Positions 61,323-64,000 of a stretch of 64,000 nucleotides of DNA are shown here, piece by piece. A program made the position numbers and the translations under genes. The stretch is from Chitinophagaceae bacterium (GTDB lineage Bacteria; Bacteroidota; Bacteroidia; Chitinophagales; Chitinophagaceae): positions 186,001 to 250,000 of the forward strand of contig JAMLGT010000002.1 of assembly GCA_023957755.1 (NCBI GenBank). Direction: 5' to 3'. Numbering within the stretch: position 1 is the first letter of the stretch; each line of letters begins with the position of its first letter. A model generated the notes under the pieces. It saw nothing but the letters and a program-made list of their open reading frames with translations. It was not told where the DNA came from and did no database searches.

Positions 61323-62710
61323 TGAGAAAGCATCGTCCACTTGCCCTTTATTTGTTGTTTCTGACGGCAGGTGTCCTTGTGTCTGCAATTCAGTTTAATT
61401 GCGGTCAGATAGCGATGCCGGTGGGTGGGCCCAAAGATTCGATTCCTCCTGTACTCACCTCAGCCTCTCCACAAAATAATTCTCTGGAGTTTAATTCCAG
61501 AAGGATCACACTGAATTTTAATGAGTATATCGAATTGGACAATGCATTTAAGAATGTGCTGGTATCCCCCGTACCACGGAAAACCCCTGTTTTTGATTAT
61601 AAGCTAAGAACGGTTACGGTAAGGCTGTTTGATACATTGTTACCCAACACTACCTATACAATACAGTTTGGAAAAGCTATAAAAGATTTGAATGAGGGGA
61701 ATGTGCTGAAAGATTTTGTCTATACTTTCTCTACAGGGAAATATATCGATTCTCTTACTCTCGGTGGTAGAGTGATGCTTGCCGAAACAGGAACCGTTGA
61801 TTCTACCCTTGTGGTAATGCTTTACAATGTGCATACGGATTCAGCCGTGTACAAGCAGAAACCTAAGTATATCGCCAGGCTTGATGGAAAAGGTAATTTT
61901 CATTTTAGGAATCTCCCTCCTGATAACTATCAGATTTTTGCATTAAAGGATGAGAGCGGCCAGTTGATGTACAACAACCCACTTCAACTTTTTGCGTTCT
62001 CAGATTCTCTGGTTGCCCTAAAAGGACAAGATCATGCTCCTGTAAACTTATTTGCATATTCTGAAGAAAAACCACAACCCAAAGTGGCAGCTCAAAAGAC
62101 TGAACCGGAATTGAAATACGCTACCTCACTTGTATCAGGCCGGCAAGACTTGCTTACCCCTCTGGTACTTACATTTAATAATCCTTTGCAATCGTTTGAT
62201 TCGACTAAGTTATTACTGACGGATACTTCTTACATTCCTGTAAGAGGAGTAGGGTACTCATTAGATTCTACGCAAAAAAAACTTACACTTACTTATCCTT
62301 GGAAAGAAGGAAGTCAGCTCCAGCTACTCGTACTTGATGGAGCTGCTACGGACACATTAGGTGCGAAATATAAAAAGTCTGATACACTCAAACTTGCGGT
62401 AAAGAATGAAAGTGACTATGGGAGTGTCAAACTGAACTTTAAGAATTTTGACAAGTTTTCCCATCCTGTATTGCAATTGCTGAATGACCAAAATACTATG
62501 CAATCATTCCCGCTTAAGTCGGCTGTCTTTGAACTCAGGCTCATCAACCCCGGAACCTATACCATACAGATATTGGAAGACTCAAACGAAAACGGCGTTT
62601 GGGATCCGGGAAAATACGAAGCTCGTAAACAGCCGGAGAGAGTGCAGCGGATTACACAAAAACTGTCTGTGCGTGCCAACTGGGATAACGAGTTGGATAT
62701 AGAGCTGTGA
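61322..62710 (+). CDS. Big_5 (Ig-like) domain protein, envelope-associated
   Basis: A 462-aa secreted protein. The N-terminus (ALYLLFLTAGVLVSAIQFNCGQ) is a signal with a possible lipoprotein cysteine. The Big_5 domain follows (KDSIPPVLTSASPQNNSLEF, ITLNFNEYIELDNAFKNVLVSP, YTIQFGKAIKDLNEGN). The remainder is further beta-rich with a C-terminal SdrD-like repeat (LRLINPGTYTIQILEDSNENGVWDPG). Common in Bacteroidota as a surface or periplasmic protein with no established role. Overlaps the TPR gene stop. Confidence 0.88.
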   Translation: MRKHRPLALYLLFLTAGVLVSAIQFNCGQIAMPVGGPKDSIPPVLTSASPQNNSLEFNSRRITLNFNEYIELDNAFKNVLVSPVPRKTPVFDYKLRTVTVRLFDTLLPNTTYTIQFGKAIKDLNEGNVLKDFVYTFSTGKYIDSLTLGGRVMLAETGTVDSTLVVMLYNVHTDSAVYKQKPKYIARLDGKGNFHFRNLPPDNYQIFALKDESGQLMYNNPLQLFAFSDSLVALKGQDHAPVNLFAYSEEKPQPKVAAQKTEPELKYATSLVSGRQDLLTPLVLTFNNPLQSFDSTKLLLTDTSYIPVRGVGYSLDSTQKKLTLTYPWKEGSQLQLLVLDGAATDTLGAKYKKSDTLKLAVKNESDYGSVKLNFKNFDKFSHPVLQLLNDQNTMQSFPLKSAVFELRLINPGTYTIQILEDSNENGVWDPGKYEARKQPERVQRITQKLSVRANWDNELDIEL

Positions 62711-62718
62711 TCATTTCC

Positions 62719-64000
62719 TTACGACTTCCTCATCAACCATTTGGATATTTCTTTAAGCGTTACCTTCTTGCCATAAAGTAAAATACCGGTGCGGTAGATT
62801 TTTGCAGCTATATACGTTGTGAAAATAAACCCTGCTATCAAAAGCACGATAGACAATCCCAATTCCCAGAATGGTACGCTGCCGGTAGGTATTCTGGCCA
62901 TCATTACAATTGGAGAAGAAAGTGGTATAATGCTTCCCCATACAGCTAATGAGGATTGTGGATTATTGATAGCTGCTGCCATAATAACAAATGAAAAAAT
63001 GATGGGTAGTGTTACCGGCAGCACAAGGGCCTGGGCATCCTGTGCATCATCGTTTACTACGCTGCCTATTGCTGCAAAAAGAGCGGCGTATAACAGATAC
63101 CCACCCATAAAGTAAAAGATAAATGTAGGAATGATAAGCCCCCAGTTGGCAGATAACAATAAGTTCTTGGCAGAGAGAATTTCCATTGCTGCTGTTGCAT
63201 CCTGATTGCCGGCCATCGCTGTGGATAGGCCGCTCCCTGACTGGAGAGTTTCAGCAGGTAAAAACAGTCCGCCGATTGAAAATAGTAGAAAGATGAAAAC
63301 AATCCAGATCAAAAGTTGCGTCAGACCTACAGCCGCAATTCCTATAATTTTTCCCAGCATAAGCTGAAAAGGCCTCACTGAACTTATTATTACTTCTGCT
63401 ATACGGTTTGTCTTTTCTTCCATCACGCCGCGCATTACGGATGTGCCATAGATCAAAAGTGTCATGTAAATAAGCATTCCGGAAGCGAAGCCGATCCCGT
63501 ATGCCAGTCCTGCATTTGACTGCTCTGTCTTTTGCCCCTGCCGGATTACAGCTGAAAATTTATAGAGATTCTCCTGTTTGATGTTGTTGATAGAATCCAG
63601 CAGTGATTTATCGATGTGGTTTTCAAGTAACGCTTTGTTTCTAAGTGCATTATTTATTTGCGATTTAATTCGCTGCTCTGTCATAATGCTAATTTGCTTT
63701 TCAGAGATTAGAGAGACAGAATCGATACCCGAAGACAGATCCGGTGGTATAATCAGAATAGCAGAATATCCCTTTTGAGCGAAGTTGTCCTTGTTGACGT
63801 CTGTTGTAAAGTCGAAAGTAACTGACTTGTCATTTTGGAATGATGAGGAGAAAGACCCTGAAGGATCATTGATAGCTATTTTTTGGGTATCCTGACTTTC
63901 AATACTAAAGTAAGCGATAGCGATCATCAGCCCAAACAGCAGTAGGGGAAGTAAGAGGGTGGTAAAGAGAAATGTCCGCTTACTCACGCGTGTGAGATAT
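62719..64000 (-). CDS. ABC-2 type transporter permease, N-terminus cut by window edge
   Basis: The frame is open past the GTG at 63987 to the window end and reads YLTRVSKRTFLFTTLLLPLLLF, which matches the interior of ABC-2/NatB permeases (usual start R-E-Y-L-T-R-V). So the true start lies outside the window. A first helix is followed by a large extracytoplasmic domain (about 35-165) and five further helices ending near residue 400. The family exports Na+, drugs or lipids with an ABC ATPase, probably encoded upstream beyond the edge. Convergent with the Big_5 gene. Confidence 0.9.
   Translation of the reverse strand, partial: YLTRVSKRTFLFTTLLLPLLLFGLMIAIAYFSIESQDTQKIAINDPSGSFSSSFQNDKSVTFDFTTDVNKDNFAQKGYSAILIIPPDLSSGIDSVSLISEKQISIMTEQRIKSQINNALRNKALLENHIDKSLLDSINNIKQENLYKFSAVIRQGQKTEQSNAGLAYGIGFASGMLIYMTLLIYGTSVMRGVMEEKTNRIAEVIISSVRPFQLMLGKIIGIAAVGLTQLLIWIVFIFLLFSIGGLFLPAETLQSGSGLSTAMAGNQDATAAMEILSAKNLLLSANWGLIIPTFIFYFMGGYLLYAALFAAIGSVVNDDAQDAQALVLPVTLPIIFSFVIMAAAINNPQSSLAVWGSIIPLSSPIVMMARIPTGSVPFWELGLSIVLLIAGFIFTTYIAAKIYRTGILLYGKKVTLKEISKWLMRKS

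Overview
The window reads as a chromosomal segment of a Bacteroidota bacterium, most likely a Chitinophagaceae-type member. The evidence is the repeated promoter core TAnnTTTG, TonB receptor/FecR/ECF sigma/DUF4249 signalling genes, a MoxR-DUF58-Bat cluster, DUF4292, Big_5, 2TM and VTC/DUF4956 proteins, L-lysine 6-transaminase, and the tRNA-tuf-tRNA-Trp-secE-nusG block. Genus and species cannot be fixed from the sequence. There are no rRNA genes, no CRISPR array and no intact transposase. Both edge genes are cut: MoxR at the left and an ABC-2 permease at the right.

Layout. 1-4.3 kb: moxR (partial), DUF58, a BatD-like protein, batA, rsgA. 4.3-9.4 kb (minus strand): a hypothetical protein, a previously easy-to-miss 59-aa lipoprotein, gamma-carbonic anhydrase, EnvC, DUF4292, dUTPase, FkbM methyltransferase, YcxB-like. 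9.4-14.3 kb: thioredoxin-fold protein, rarA, glycosylasparaginase, cutC, DUF808. 14.6-21.8 kb: a complete eight-gene histidine operon (hisG-D-C-B-H-A-F-IE) behind a classical-looking attenuator: promoter, an 18-codon leader peptide with six consecutive His codons, and competing antiterminator/terminator hairpins. 21.9-27.2 kb: EVE protein, CobB sirtuin, small membrane proteins, surE, a preQ1-I riboswitch in front of a YhhQ queuosine-precursor transporter, and lat.

27.4-35 kb: thioredoxin, a 75-aa unknown, a short DnaE plus DinB cassette behind a palindrome-rich operator, pepE and queA. 35.1-40 kb is the RNA/translation block: tRNA-Thr(TGT), tRNA-Tyr(GTA), tRNA-Thr(GGT), a 38-bp tandem repeat, tRNA-Gly(TCC), tuf, tRNA-Trp(CCA), secE, nusG, then a terminator instead of rplK. 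Next come tRNA-Ser(GGA), 4.6 copies of a 104-bp hairpin-rich tandem repeat, and a 222-aa membrane protein that aligns by eye with the ligand-binding domain of STING. That gene has no CD-NTase beside it and is the most interesting object here.

40-46.6 kb: ileS, a Lys/Ala-rich DksA-like protein, comF and radA. 46.6-52 kb: a FecIR-type cell-surface signalling cassette (sigma factor, FecR, TonB receptor, DUF4249). 52-54.5 kb: a probable polyphosphate module (outer-membrane protein, DUF4956, VTC-type polymerase). A 1-kb AT-rich non-coding stretch follows. 55.5-64 kb: 2TM protein, winged-helix regulator, rhodanese-like lipoprotein, DUF47-PiT phosphate uptake, galE, TPR protein, Big_5 lipoprotein and an ABC-2 permease.

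How the genes connect: queA and yhhQ belong to queuosine metabolism, and tRNA-Tyr, a queuosine substrate, lies just downstream of queA. VTC and PiT/DUF47 suggest phosphate uptake and storage. RarA, DnaE-DinB, RadA and ComF are DNA repair, mutagenesis and uptake functions. Start sites were moved from the longest frame to an internal ATG where promoter position or family N-termini demanded it.
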